A DNA stretch of 64,000 nt from Silurus meridionalis (GCF_014805685.1 NC_060909.1:2910792-2974791); one strand, 5' to 3'; positions 37,001-42,899 are shown, counted from the stretch's first letter. Program-made: numbers and translations. Notes: generated by a model from the sequence alone, not told the origin.

Positions 37001-39429
37001 AGGGGTGGCCAGTGGGGTGGCCGTGATTATGTCTCCTGTCCCTCCCACCTCTCTGCTCCACCCCCTAAGACTGGATCTGAGTGATAGCCAGAGTTCATTT
37101 AAGACTAACGTTTTTGTTTCTGTTTTATTTATAGCGATGTCGTAGCTTGCAGACGATTGTTGTGCAAACGCTTTTTAGCTCCGCCCACAACAGTTTTCGG
37201 AGCGCATCGTTACTTTTATCTTTAGTTTAATCAGATTTCTAAAAGAAAGAATTTCTGGAGAAATTGTGTGTGCATGTCATGTCCCCTTTAAAGTTTGGAA
37301 CAAAGCCGGGTGAAAGCAAGAAAGTATTTTGTTTTATGTATTTATTAATTATTTATTTATAATTCCTTCTTTCAATACAAAGTTTATCTTGTTAAATTGC
37401 CTGTCTGCATTTTTTTCCCATCAGGCTTTTGTGGATTTCTTCTCTCGTGGACTGGATGCTGAGTACAGAAGCAAGGGCATCATCATCCAGGCAAGAGAAA
37501 ACGTGCAAAAACAGACTAGCGTTGTCCTCATTAGATGAAAAATGTGCGGACCTTCCTTATCTTACCTGCCAATCATAGGGAGATTAGGCAGTTGTGGGGG
37601 TCTGCAGGATCATGTATGCAGAAGAGTGTAACTAGCACTTTTCTCTGAGGTTGTTCTGTGATTTTGCATGATCAGAACAACCTCCTCCCTCCCTCTAACT
37701 GAGGCAACTGGCGGCCCGTGGCAGGACCATGTCCATCTGATCACTGAAAAAATTTTAAGATTGCTTTCAAATTAGGATATTAATTCTCCAACCAGGAGAG
37801 GGCGCTAGTTTCTGCCAGTTATTATAGTAATTAAAATTATGGTGTAAAACTAATTAGTAGGATATGCGCCCTACTGAGAACGAAAGAAAAATTGACCACA
37901 GGATTCTCATTGAGACAGTTTGAGACATTAGGGATGTTGTCTTAAATGATCTATAAATGAATGTTTTCGGGGGGAAATATATGCGCCGAATTGTTTTTAT
38001 ATTCAGAATTTTATTACTATTACAATTTCTTTTTTTAAAACAATATTTTACCCCCTACAAAATGAAAATGGTCATCATTCTCAATCAGTTTTTAGATGCA
38101 TACATTTGCTAGTCATGTAACAAAGTCGGCCGTTTGAATGAGCAGAACTGCAGAAATGTACTCGTTACATTAACATACGTTCCATCAATAAAGTGTGAAA
38201 TGAGAAATGATGTAAAATATGATTAATAATCGTGCCCCCTGCTATGAAGGAGAAAAAAATGCTGGCCATCACTATGAAATGTGATGCTCCTTTTCCTGTT
38301 CTAACTGAATGATACGTGGAAATTCTGGGATTTGATCTCACAACCTTCTGATTGGAAGTCCAGTCCAAAAAAACACAGTGAGGATCAAATAAATTATTAT
38401 TTTTTTTTTTATAAAGTCTGTAATGTTCTCTCTGATGTAGAGCGTCCTGCCTTTCTTCGTCACAACCAAGCTGAGTAAGATCAAGAAAGCATCTTTGGAC
38501 ATTCCCACTCCGGATCGCTACGTGGCATCGCAGCTGAGCACCGTGGGTCTTCAGACTCAAACGAACGGCTACCTGCCCCATGCTATCATGGTGAGAACGT
38601 GACCTGTCCCGCACAAGGCCAACTGTCTCGAGTTTTTCAAAGACTGAACCCTGTGTACTGGAGGTGTAACGGTGCACGAATTGTAATTCAGCGCACACGT
38701 GAAACGAATACGATTTAGTTTTTAGCGCATGTTTGTTTAGTCTCCGCCTCGCACTTTGAGTGCAAATGTATCAATACTCCGAAATAAGCAGAACAGTTCA
38801 GTAGATCAAATTATTTTTTATAGAAAATAAAATATTTAAAACGGAAAACACACTCAAACTTACACACATCCGTGTTTTCCCCGAACGGCGTCTGACAAAC
38901 AATTTTATTGAATTTCTTCATTTTTTTATTAAAATGTAATTCATTTTTTTTAATCAATTTATTTCTGTGCAGCCGATTTAATCCATCGCTCTGTTTAATC
39001 AATCGAATAAAATAAGTGTTTATTTGATTTATTCAATTTTTATATATATATTTTTTTTAACCAAGCAGGCAAAAAAAAAAAAAAAAAGACAAGCAATTTT
39101 GTTTGTTTTGTGTCTTTTTTATGTTCGAGGCAGAGATTTTAGATTTGAGATGGGTTTTTTTGGTTGCAGTGTGGCGTTGCATCTTGTACTTGGATTTAGC
39201 ATTTATTTTTGTTTGTAATTATCTTTTATTTCCTACAGCAGCATTAGTGAGAATATGCTAATTAAAGATTCTCATGTATAACAAATGAGAGCCATTTTTT
39301 TTTTCTTCTGATCTTTTGCAGGGATGGGTGACCACGTCTGTACTTCCTGCAAAACTGCTCAACAGGTACGTCATGAACATGGGCCTGTCTCAGCGTGCAC
39401 GCTACCTGAAGAAACAGAAGCAGGGCTGA
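9115..39429 (+). CDS. hsd17b12: Very-long-chain 3-ketoacyl-CoA reductase / 17-beta-HSD type 12 (11 exons)
   Basis: Exons: 9115-9286, 18486-18532, 24425-24500, 28242-28349, 28776-28840, 29881-29925, 31087-31121, 31836-31917, 37425-37490, 38441-38590, 39322-39429; they sum to 954 nt, 317 residues plus TGA (human protein about 312). Family knowledge: an ER-membrane short-chain dehydrogenase that reduces 3-ketoacyl-CoA with NADPH in fatty-acid elongation and can reduce estrone. Seen: hydrophobic membrane segment about residues 12-34; cofactor motif TGATDGIG at 60-67; NNVG at 136-139; Ser193 (aligned with human Ser189), Tyr206 and Lys210 as YSSSK; a hydrophobic stretch about 276-300; and a C-terminal KxKxx ER-retrieval signal (KQKQG). 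All introns are GT-AG except intron 9 (GC-AG). No frame damage is seen. The start ATG fits the family N-terminus. Which teleost paralogue (a or b) it is cannot be decided here. Confidence 0.97.
9560..10015. repeat. Dispersed element related to 19.3-19.7 kb
   Basis: Contains GTTAACTCGTGATTGATCGC and, at about 9735-9830, ATCATCAGGACACCGAACG through TTAATTGCCGGATGTGTG, which reappears inverted at about 19625-19695 (and in its duplicate). The ATTAATCGC-type words recall a common fish hAT-like MITE; the family call is tentative. Confidence 0.5.
10016..10066. repeat. (AT)n microsatellite
   Basis: About 25 AT units in hsd17b12 intron 1. Confidence 0.9.
10427..10784. mobile_element. Pogo/Tigger-like MITE nested in the hAT-like element
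   Basis: TA-flanked 358-bp segment beginning CAGGGTGAACCCCCCTCGCG and ending with the complement of CACAGCGGAACCTCGATACT. The 'gaacctcg' terminus fits pogo/Tigger-type ends, but the two termini match only partly. It sits between the arms of the larger inverted repeat. No ORF. Confidence 0.4.
10816..10886. repeat. (TATC)n microsatellite
   Basis: About 18 perfect tetranucleotide units in intron 1. Confidence 0.92.
11703..11745. repeat. (GT)n(AT)n microsatellite
   Basis: GT run 11703-11732 followed by a short AT run. Confidence 0.88.
11746..12490. other. Intron 1 unique stretch
   Basis: No gene or clear repeat; a few homeodomain-like ATTA/TAAT words only. Confidence 0.5.
12495..13565. repeat. 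Repeated copies of a dispersed fish repeat core
   Basis: The core 'TTAAGGGCCTTGCTCAAGGG...GGCAGTGCTGGGATT...ACCCATGACCTTC' recurs with variation; gggccca-type landmarks are near 12531, 12933, 13033, 13139, 13266 and 13466. The last copy carries the known outer part GCATTTGGCAGATGCCCTTA. Copies about 105-200 bp apart suggest tandem amplification of one dispersed element. Confidence 0.7.
14064..14104. repeat. (CA)n microsatellite
   Basis: About 20 CA units in intron 1. Confidence 0.92.
14330..14470 (-). repeat. Inverted copy of the 'gcccttaa...tggcatttggcaga' repeat
   Basis: Reads as the complement of the 12.5-13.6 kb repeat (GGGCCCTTCAGCAAGTCCTT, then CTACCAAATGCCATAAATG). Confidence 0.65.
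14748..15045 (+). pseudogene. Mariner-like element remnant
   Basis: Starts after TA with CGAGGTGGTATCAAAAAGTT, a mariner-type terminus. At about 14945-15010 the plus strand reads [21 protein letters not shown], close to the mariner signature YSPDLAPxDFxLFPxMK that carries the last catalytic Asp (here the downstream residues have changed to V-A-F). The rest of the transposase is lost. The same family is seen at 18.73 and 59.0 kb. Confidence 0.75.
15055..15590. repeat. Tandem copies of a 'gtggcagctt...gggatttgagctcatgacctt' unit
   Basis: About four diverged copies of the dispersed repeat core; examples are AGTGGCAGCTTAGTGGGCTG near 15124, AGTGGCAGCTTAATAAGCTG near 15412 and AGTGGCAGCTTTGGGAGCTG near 15502. 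The array ends with CACTGAGCTACTAC, typical of this fish repeat. Confidence 0.65.
15591..16520. other. Intron 1 higher-GC, non-repetitive block
   Basis: No homologous gene seen, although some frames are open for 80-140 codons. GC content is above its surroundings, with a short (CAG)n at 16321-16337 and a poly-T at about 16400-16424. A regulatory role is possible but not supported by any specific motif. Confidence 0.4.
16600..16905 (+). repeat. Copy of the 'aaggcccttaaccctgctcagttg' dispersed repeat
   Basis: Two diverged core copies: GCAAGGCCCTTAACCCTGCT near 16618, and AAGGGCCTTGTTTAAGGGCC followed by AGAGTGGCAGCTTGGAG near 16795, ending GAGCTACCACTTC. Confidence 0.6.
17040..17400 (+). repeat. 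Retroelement-like 3' tail repeat, copy 1
   Basis: Shares AAGGTTTCTTCCTCGTGC, GGGAGTTTTTCCTCACCACA, GCCACTGGCTCGCTCGTTAG and CTGCATCTCTGTAAAGCAG with copies at 43.47 and 44.13 kb. Ends in an AATAAAAATGAGATGAATCC tail, like a LINE/SINE 3' end. Not protein coding. Confidence 0.65.
17401..18485. other. Intron 1 distal part
   Basis: No gene seen. A 157-codon open frame at 17607-18080 has a low-complexity, unlike-protein composition. A (TTAT)n lies at 18010-18033. GC is above the local average around 17.6-18.2 kb. Confidence 0.45.
18486..18532 (+). CDS. hsd17b12: hsd17b12 exon 2 (NADPH-binding glycine motif)
   Basis: 47 nt, phase 1 to 0, residues 58-73: [16 protein letters not shown]. This is the Rossmann-fold TGxxxGxG cofactor signature. 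Acceptor acgCAG, donor GAG|GTAAGA. The exon is too short to show as an open reading frame of its own, but it matches the family in sequence and in splice phase. Confidence 0.96.
18730..19240 (-). pseudogene. Mariner-like element remnant (inverted)
   Basis: Begins GGTGGTACCAAAGTTTCAAA (terminus) and, on the minus strand, contains diverged transposase pieces (the complement of CGAATCTGGCGGTAGGGTGG reads PPDSA, the mariner PYSPDLA region). Its far end, AAACTGACTTATGAAGGTCG through GTGCTGCCATCTGTTGGTGT, is shared with 14.8 and 59.1 kb. Multiple stops. Confidence 0.65.
19735..21157 (-). mobile_element. DD37E Tc1/mariner copy A, truncated
   Basis: Starts with the terminus CAGGAGTGCCGAATTATTAG after TA (19733-19734) but stops at the duplication junction, missing the last ~130 bp including the other TIR seen in copy B. 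It therefore arose by segmental duplication, not by transposition. Confidence 0.9.
20057..21069 (-). pseudogene. DD37E transposase, copy A (frameshifted)
   Basis: Minus strand from [20 protein letters not shown] near 21069 to the C-terminal GGYIGH at 20057. Visible: helix-turn-helix region ([14 protein letters not shown]), [17 protein letters not shown] (second Asp) and [10 protein letters not shown] (Glu). At least three frame breaks: after IAKLL, near the first Asp, and in the tail (YKEENSTPL). The breaks after IAKLL and in the tail are one-base losses absent from copy B. Not functional as written. Confidence 0.9.
21158..23035. repeat. Tandem duplication, unit 2
   Basis: Second copy of the 1.87-kb block; offset 1872 bp at its left end and 1878 bp at its right end. 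The sequence continues past 23035 into the intact end of the transposon, so this is the ancestral-looking unit. Confidence 0.93.
21606..23163 (-). mobile_element. DD37E Tc1/mariner copy B, full length (1558 bp)
   Basis: Inverted termini CAGGGAGTGCCGAATTATTA (left) and, read inward from the right, CAGGGAGTGCAGAATTATTA, with a TA duplicated on both sides (21604-21605, 23164-23165). Thirty-seven residues separate the second Asp and the Glu of the transposase, the spacing of the DD37E lineage (TRT-type, from memory) rather than DD34E Tc1. Confidence 0.9.
21931..22945 (-). pseudogene. DD37E Tc1/mariner transposase, copy B
   Basis: The DDE transposase would cut and paste the element at TA sites. 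Minus strand N-terminal frame 22945 down to 22622: [13 protein letters not shown], then two helix-turn-helix-like parts ([35 protein letters not shown]). The C-terminal frame, 22512 down to 21931, has [27 protein letters not shown] and [10 protein letters not shown] to GGYIGH. Two frame changes lie between 22512 and 22680, including one just before the WTDE region that holds the first Asp, and both are shared with copy A. Better preserved than copy A but not intact. Confidence 0.88.
23246..23276. repeat. (ATT)n microsatellite
   Basis: About ten ATT units in intron 2. Confidence 0.85.
23580..24245 (+). pseudogene. Tc1-like transposase fragment
   Basis: Plus strand, frames broken by stops and indels. 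Recognisable: the DNA-binding-domain side near 23890-24040 ([15 protein letters not shown]) and, at 24070-24230, [11 protein letters not shown] followed by [20 protein letters not shown], the Tc1 block after the first catalytic Asp. The C-terminal third is missing. A different family from the DD37E element next to it. Confidence 0.8.
24425..24500 (+). CDS. hsd17b12: hsd17b12 exon 3
   Basis: 76 nt, residues 74-98 plus one base: [20 protein letters not shown] and onward. It contains the second Rossmann beta strand (IVLISR); the Arg after the Ser is the usual NADP(H)-preferring position. Acceptor cctCAG, donor ATCG|GTACGT. Confidence 0.95.
24700..25416. repeat. 24-bp minisatellite (about 29 degenerate units)
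   Basis: Unit approximates GCTGATCATGCAGCTGTTCC plus ATGA. It alternates the palindromes TGATCA and CAGCTG. Because 24 is divisible by three, several frames stay open over part of the array and give [12 protein letters not shown] repeats; these are not genes. Lies in intron 3, about 200 bp after exon 3. Confidence 0.85.
25594..26027 (-). mobile_element. Tc1-type MITE, 'gggaagatgttccac' family, copy 1
   Basis: Starts CACAATATGGGTAAAAGTAT after TA and ends near ACGAACTTTTACCTCTAG. Internal landmarks of the family: CATATGTGGTTCTTCTCCAA, GCATGACAATGCTCCCGTGC, GACTGCACCCCAGGCCTCCT, TGGAATGGGATGTTC. Non-coding. Confidence 0.8.
26408..27295. repeat. Large GT-rich minisatellite/microsatellite array
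   Basis: Nearly 900 bp alternating (GT)n runs with a longer unit approximating GAATGAGAGGGTCTGTGTGA plus GCATTGTGAG. At least ten copies of the longer unit are visible. Minus-strand ORFs encode only TH/HT repeats. Intron 3. Confidence 0.9.
27296..27857. other. Intron 3 between arrays
   Basis: No gene. A short degenerate (GTCT)n lies at about 27556-27610. Confidence 0.6.
27858..28018. repeat. (CT)n and (CTTT)n microsatellites
   Basis: (CT)n at 27858-27903 and (TTTC)n at about 27983-28018, about 220-380 bp upstream of exon 4. Confidence 0.9.
28242..28349 (+). CDS. hsd17b12: hsd17b12 exon 4
   Basis: 108 nt, phase 1 to 1, residues 99-134 plus one base. It reads through [11 protein letters not shown] to [10 protein letters not shown], the strand leading into NNVG. 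Acceptor tttCAG, donor TTAG|GTGGGC. The acceptor could in principle be placed 2 nt later, but only this position keeps frame. Confidence 0.94.
   Translation, partial: REATTSRPKPSLQTSAWWTFTPGSNLDLLALKLGS
28418..28585. repeat. Degenerate ~12-bp minisatellite
   Basis: Repeats of a GTGTTCCTCTAG / CTGTTCCTTTCC type unit in intron 4; about 13 copies. Confidence 0.7.
28776..28840 (+). CDS. hsd17b12: hsd17b12 exon 5 (NNVG motif)
   Basis: 65 nt, phase 1 to 0, residues 135-156: [20 protein letters not shown] then DN. NNVG is the SDR-fold structural motif, and the YPE-FLD-P pattern is typical of HSD17B12/KAR enzymes. Acceptor ctcCAG, donor AAT|GTAAGT. Confidence 0.96.
28970..29292 (+). mobile_element. 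Tc1-type MITE family, copy 2 (5' truncated)
   Basis: Landmarks: CATCCCATTCCACATTTAGT, AGCTCTATAGCAGATCTTCC, AACAGGTTTGGGCCTTCTAG and the end CAGGTGTCCTATTATTTTTG. Intron 5. The left terminus is not recognisable. Confidence 0.7.
29340..29425 (+). repeat. Fragment of the 'cactgagctac' dispersed repeat
   Basis: GACTGAGCAGTTGAG to CAACCACTGAGCTACTG; the same core as at 12.5-13.6 kb. Intron 5. Confidence 0.55.
29881..29925 (+). CDS. hsd17b12: hsd17b12 exon 6
   Basis: 45 nt, 15 codons, residues 157-171: [15 protein letters not shown]. It carries the Asn-rich helix containing the active-site Asn of the SDR tetrad. Acceptor ttcCAG, donor CAG|GTGAGT, phase 0 on both sides. Confidence 0.95.
29994..30412. 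mobile_element. hAT-like element 'TAGAGGTCGAC', copy 1
   Basis: Starts TAGAGGTCGACTTATTCATC and runs through CCGATTAATCGGCACCGATA to CGATTAGTTGATTAATCGGT. It is the relative of the element at 35277. Intron 6; degenerate, no coding capacity. Confidence 0.55.
30470..30540 (+). repeat. Fragment of the 'cactgagctacc' dispersed repeat
   Basis: AAGGCGTGAACCCCCGACCTTCTGATCAGTAACGCAGAGCC region ending in ACTGAGCTACCAC; directly abuts the following MITE copy. Confidence 0.6.
30541..30865 (+). mobile_element. Tc1-type MITE family, copy 3 (truncated)
   Basis: Landmarks: GAAGATGTTCCATAGATTTT, CTATAGCAGGAGATCTTCCA, CATGCTGGAACAGGTTTGGG, TGTGTGCCTCCAGGTTTGTG. Intron 6. Confidence 0.72.
31087..31121 (+). 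CDS. hsd17b12: hsd17b12 exon 7 (35-nt mini-exon)
   Basis: 35 nt, phase 0 to 2, residues 172-182 plus two bases: [11 protein letters not shown] then AG. The family pattern is MTxLVLPxMVER. Acceptor ccccAG, donor GAGAG|GTGAGT. It is too short for ORF scanning and is found only by splice phase and homology. Confidence 0.95.
31836..31917 (+). CDS. hsd17b12: hsd17b12 exon 8 (catalytic Ser/Tyr/Lys)
   Basis: 82 nt, phase 2 to 0, residues 183-210. Contains the catalytic block: Ser193 in NVASASG, then Tyr206 and Lys210 in YSSSK. Acceptor tttCAG, donor AAG|GTAAGT. The donor is followed within a few bases by a roughly 0.95-kb ACTC-type simple repeat (see that entry). Confidence 0.97.
31918..32880. repeat. 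ACTC-type tetranucleotide array next to exon 8 donor
   Basis: About 950 bp of degenerate (ACTC/ACTT/GTTC)n beginning right after the exon 8 donor (GTAAGTCCACTCACTCG). All forward frames stay open and give long SFTHSLTHS runs, including one of over 400 codons that starts in exon 8. This is a simple repeat, not a protein gene. Confidence 0.93.
33707..34154 (+). mobile_element. Tc1-type MITE family, copy 4 (near full length)
   Basis: Left end CACTTAATTATCAAAAGTTT after TA; right end ATATTTTTAGTCTATAAAGTG. Internal landmarks: GGGAAGATGTTCCACTAGAT, GGTGTTCAATAGGGATGAGA, GTGTGCCTCCAGGTTTGTGG. Intron 8. Confidence 0.85.
34160..35275. other. Intron 8 stretch without gene
   Basis: AT-rich, with poly-A/poly-T runs near 34733, 34838 and 34943. 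A 117-codon open frame at 34169-34522 has no recognisable features. Confidence 0.5.
35277..35987. mobile_element. hAT-like element 'TAGAGGTCGACCGATTAATC', copy 2
   Basis: Left end TAGAGGTCGACCGATTAATC and right end GCATCCGCC ... TTTCGGTCGATCTGTA, inverted to each other with mismatches. The interior (about 700 bp) holds a short low-quality BED/hAT N-terminal-like remnant at most. No clear 8-bp TSD. Intron 8. Confidence 0.6.
35988..36600. other. Intron 8 stretch without gene
   Basis: No gene or named repeat recognised; short open frames only. Confidence 0.45.
36605..37065 (+). pseudogene. Tc1-like element, N-terminal transposase remnant
   Basis: Contains GTCTGGTTCAGGCTACACAA, TGTCCAGAAGACGATCATTG and TATCCAAGCACATTTATGGA, which match the DNA-binding half of a fish Tc1-like transposase (VQKTIID, then a broken helix-turn-helix equivalent of AVSKHIHGKL). 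Frames are disrupted and the catalytic domain is absent. Intron 8. Confidence 0.65.
37425..37490 (+). CDS. hsd17b12: hsd17b12 exon 9 (GC splice donor)
   Basis: 66 nt, 22 codons, residues 211-232: [20 protein letters not shown] then IQ. Acceptor catCAG. The donor reads CAG|GCAAGA, so the intron starts with GC. No in-frame GT close by would give the family sequence (IIIQ joined to SVLPFFV). The flanking match to the donor consensus is otherwise strong, as is usual for GC donors. Confidence 0.95.
37647..37684. other. Perfect 12-bp hairpin in intron 9
   Basis: GAGGTTGTTCTG (37647-37658) and its complement CAGAACAACCTC (37673-37684) with a 14-nt loop. Flanking bases do not extend the stem, so it does not look like a microRNA precursor. 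Confidence 0.6.
38305..38375 (+). repeat. Fragment of the 'gggatttgatctcacaaccttctgat' repeat
   Basis: Short copy of the dispersed repeat core lying about 70 bp upstream of exon 10. Confidence 0.5.
38441..38590 (+). CDS. hsd17b12: hsd17b12 exon 10
   Basis: 150 nt, 50 codons, residues 233-282, starting [16 protein letters not shown] and ending [10 protein letters not shown]. SVLPxFVxTK is the family substrate-pocket region after the YxxxK helix, and [11 protein letters not shown] matches the conserved C-terminal block. Acceptor tgtAG, donor ATG|GTGAGA. Confidence 0.96.
39322..39429 (+). CDS. hsd17b12: hsd17b12 exon 11 with stop codon
   Basis: 108 nt including TGA at 39427-39429, residues 283-317. 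It reads from [20 protein letters not shown] to the tail [11 protein letters not shown]. Lysines at -3 and -5 fit a KxKxx ER-retrieval signal, expected for this ER enzyme. Acceptor ttgCAG. Confidence 0.95.
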   Translation, partial: GWVTTSVLPAKLLNRYVMNMGLSQRARYLKKQKQG

Positions 39430-39780
39430 GAAGATCAGGACAGGTGGACTTCAGAGTGGAGAAGAGTAGTGGACCAACCAAAAATTTCCTTTTTTTTTTT
39501 TTTTTTTTTTTTTTCCTGGTGACGAAGGTTGTCGATTCGTGGACATTCCTGGTTGTCGATTCCTTCCAAGCTTGTCGATTCCTGCTTCACTTTTTCTGAT
39601 CAGATAGTTTCTTCTGGCTTGTTAGAGTTCAGTATTTTGCATTTATTTCAGTTTCTTCAAGGAGACGCGATTTTATTAAATATTATTAAATATTTCCATT
39701 TTAAATCGATTGCATTTGTATTAAACATTTCTATCCTGGATTTATTGATCGAAAAGGATTAAAGTGTGGTCATTACAGAA
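39430..39780 (+). promoter_or_regulatory. hsd17b12 3' UTR with candidate poly(A) signal
   Basis: After the stop there is a 25-nt T run (39490-39514), three copies of TTGTCGATTC (about 39529-39584), and several ATTAAA hexamers; the last, 39758-39763, is followed by a GT-rich GTGTGGTC stretch that could be the downstream element. An AATAAA at 41166-41171 is a more distal alternative. The true cleavage site is not shown by sequence alone. Confidence 0.35.
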
Positions 39781-40250
39781 ATTTTTACATTAACACGTAC
39801 AGAAAACACAAAAATGTGGTATTTAATTATTAGACTAGGTTTTAATCCTGGACAAATTTCAGTCTAATTTGGTCTCAAAGGAGCAGTTTGTCTTCCGCTC
39901 TGAGAAGAACTAATATTTTAATGAAAACACAGACATTCCTTCCTAATTCCACACTGATCCCCCTAAATTTCCATTTTGAAAACTGTGCACTCATTAGGAG
40001 TCGCTTGAGGAGCGAAAAAAGTGCTGCTCGTTTAACGGCCAGAAAAAAGACGGCGTCAGAATCCTAAAAACAGAAATGATCTCGATTTTAGCAATATTAT
40101 AAAAAAAAAAAAAAAAAAACACTTTAAAGTAAATGATTATTTTGTGTCTAGACACGTTCCTAAAATCCGCCGCAGTGTTGACGGCACAAGAACTTCCAGT
40201 TTGTGTTCGTTTTTTTACGTCTTGCTTTTGTGTAACACTTTTATCTTCTA
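39764..40250. other. Downstream flank of hsd17b12
   Basis: No gene seen. Poly-A run near 40101-40118. Confidence 0.5.
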
Positions 40251-40619
40251 CACTATATGGACAAAAGTTTGTGAAGACATGACCGTAAGAGTTATACGTG
40301 TTTCTTTGTGAACATTCCGTGCCACATTAATCCTTATTCCCTAATATAATAATCTCTACTCTTCTGGGAAGATGTTCTACTGGATGTTTGTACAGGAGGT
40401 GAGGTTGAGGAGGCCTGGGGGGGTTTCCACATTCATTGTCCAATAGGGGTTGAAGCTCTGTAGAAGGAGATCTTCCATTTCAACCTATGGAAAGCATATC
40501 TTCATGGAGCTGAGCTTTATTCACAGGAATACGATTGCATGCCTCCGAGGTTTTAGAGGTTGGAGAAGAAACACATGGTTGGATAAGTCAGGTGTCCCAA
40601 TACTTTTGTCCATACAGTA
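40251..40619 (+). mobile_element. Tc1-type MITE family, copy 5 (both TIRs)
   Basis: Starts CACTATATGGACAAAAGTTT after TA and ends TACTTTTGTCCATACAGTA, giving inverted termini of about 20 bp. Landmarks GGGAAGATGTTCTACTGGAT and GCAT-GCCTCCGAGG. About 370 bp, the most compact copy. Confidence 0.85.
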
Positions 40620-41384
40620 TGTGTCAATTGGGGGATTGTGTTTCCCCCCTTATGCTGTTAAAGCCATGTTGTACTCTGATGACTGATTTTGTTGTATGTG
40701 CTTTTGCATCGCTTTAAATGTACTCAATTATTTTAAGGCATTTAATTGGTAACTCGGGGTGACCGTGTTACTAACGTGGTGTAGTGAGGACTTACTGAGC
40801 CGAGAGGAAAAAATGCTTCCATATTCTCTTATTAAAGTTTCACACATGTAATATCTTGACGTCTGAGGTACAGCTAGTGATGTTATCAAACTTGCAGAAA
40901 TAAACTGGTACGCTTCATTCACGTTCTTTTAGAATTAACGTTCGAATAAAATTTTTGGAAATCTTATCGTTCGTTTATGACATTTGCTGAAATGATTATT
41001 TTTGCTAAAAATGAAAAAAAATCCAATTTTTAATATAGAAATATAGCTTATAATTATGTTTTGTTGACAGGATATGAGGCAGCGTATGTCTGTGGTTTCC
41101 AGAGGTGGGTCATACCGGTACATTTCACCCCTTGTTCTTCTGTACCTGAAGCCATCCCACCTCTTAATAAAATCATTATGACGCCACGGTTAAAGAACCT
41201 GTCAGTATTGTTTGTAGAGCATGTTCTCTAGCAGAAGCATGCTCTAGAAATAATATTTCTTTTCCCTATGATTGTCCAGCTTTTCTTGAAAAGCTCGTCT
41301 TGGAAACGGATATATTTCAGCTTGTGCAGTTTGCGACAGATGCAGTTTGCGAAAAGACCAGCAGCCGATGCTGTCTAGCTACAC

Positions 41385-41615
41385 TGTCCCCTGCCAACAC
41401 CTTACAGTCTCCAATCTCCTTCAGGTTGCATCTCCTACATAAAACATAGTCCACCTGTGTGCACCTTCCTCCACTCTTATGTCACCCTATGATCCTCCTT
41501 CTTCTTAAAATAAGTATCTATCACTCCATTTCCGTCCTTTTAGCAAAATCTACCACCATCTGCTCTTCCACATTCCTCTCTTTAAGGCCATACCTACCCA
41601 TCACCTCCTCCTTAT
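41385..41615 (-). mobile_element. LINE fragment, endonuclease-region-like
   Basis: The plus strand shows TCTCCTACATAAAACATAGTCC, CACCTGTGTGCACCTTCCTC and CTACCACCATCTGCTCTTCC, which I recognise as the antisense of a common fish APE-type LINE. Its 3' part is probably the fragment at 57.4-57.7 kb. Truncated at 41615 by the next MITE copy. Confidence 0.5.
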
Positions 41616-42014
41616 AATTCTCCACTCTTCTGGGAAGATGTTTCACTAGATTTTGGAGTGCGCTTATATATGTTTGTGTTCATCAGCCACAAGGATGTAG
41701 GTGAGGAGACCTGGGGTGCAGTCAGCGTTCACATTCATCCCGAAGGTGTTCAGTAGGGATGAGATCAGAGCTCTGTAGCAGCAAGATATTCCTCTCCAAA
41801 GCATTTAAACCAGATCTTCAAGGAGCTCACTTTGTGCACAGGGGCATTGCCATACTGGAACAGGTTTGGGTTTCAAGTGAATGCAACATTTTGTTATAGC
41901 GCCATCTAAAGACGTCCTGTAGAATTGAGTGCCTTCGACTTTGTGTTAACAGTTTGGAAAGAACCACATATAGCAGGAAAGGTCAGGTGTCCCAATACTT
42001 TTGGCAATATAGTG
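41616..42014 (+). mobile_element. Tc1-type MITE family, copy 6
   Basis: Landmarks: CTTCTGGGAAGATGTTTCAC, GAGGAGACCTGGGGTGCAGT, TACTGGAACAGGTTTGGGTT, and the right terminus CAATACTTTTGGCAATATAG then TG. The left terminus is replaced by the LINE fragment. Confidence 0.78.
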
Positions 42015-42890
42015 TGTATTTATAGAAAAATGGCTCTTGGTGTTCAAAAGGTTGGAGATCCTTGCTTTAGGTAAACGCTAAACATTCTAGAAATATATAA
42101 TATTGCAGTAGGTTACAGCATATAGTAGTCCTGTATTTTACCATGAATATTATTTATTTTACCGAGTGCTTGTTCTTCATATTAGTATTTGTGGACTGAT
42201 GTACAGTAAGACACAAAGCCTTACAATCTTTCAAAGATATTCCAGTTGACCAACATGCTTCTGCCTTCCTGCTCGGTAAGCTAATGAGACATGGACCTGT
42301 GTTATGGAGGAGAGCAGATGGTATGGCAAAGGTGCCAAAATCAGCTCCAAGATGGCCATAGCAGTGCATGCTTTCACTGATTCAACTCATTAGCTAATTA
42401 ACGAGCCCTCGATGATCCGAATTAGTTATGTTACCAGAGCGAAGAATTGTACAGGGGTCACTCAGGACTTGAGCAGAACCCATGTAAGGGAGCTGAGATC
42501 ATTTCTATATTGGTATGCATGACAACAGAGACAAAGCAGATCCAGACTCTAGACGATTATACTCGAGTCCAAGGACGAGTCCTTAAGAAAATGAATCGAA
42601 AGCCAGTCTTCTCTGATCAGCAAGAAATAGTGGAATTGCAGTAAAAAGCGGGTGAGATGGAAATCAATTGTTTTGAGCAGAGTGGAATTTTTTTCATTTA
42701 TATCCACAGTTTATGTCACAAGGCCGAATGTGCAGTACATCAATAACCCATTTTTAATCTTTTGGCCTGTCTTTCTCTTCTTCCACACAATCCCTCGACA
42801 TCATTAAAACCATTTTTTATTGAGTTAAATGTTCTGATTTACATGACAGTCCAAGCTGTTGATTCCCGACTCAAAAAAGTTTTATATTAT
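42015..42890. other. Intergenic stretch without gene
   Basis: No named repeat or gene. The sequence at 42170-42430 is non-repetitive and of moderate GC. Confidence 0.45.
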
Positions 42891-42899
42891 CGCCGATGT

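Noticed and set aside
37647..37684. microRNA precursor
   Set aside because: The stem is only 12 bp with unpaired flanks, too short for a Drosha substrate.
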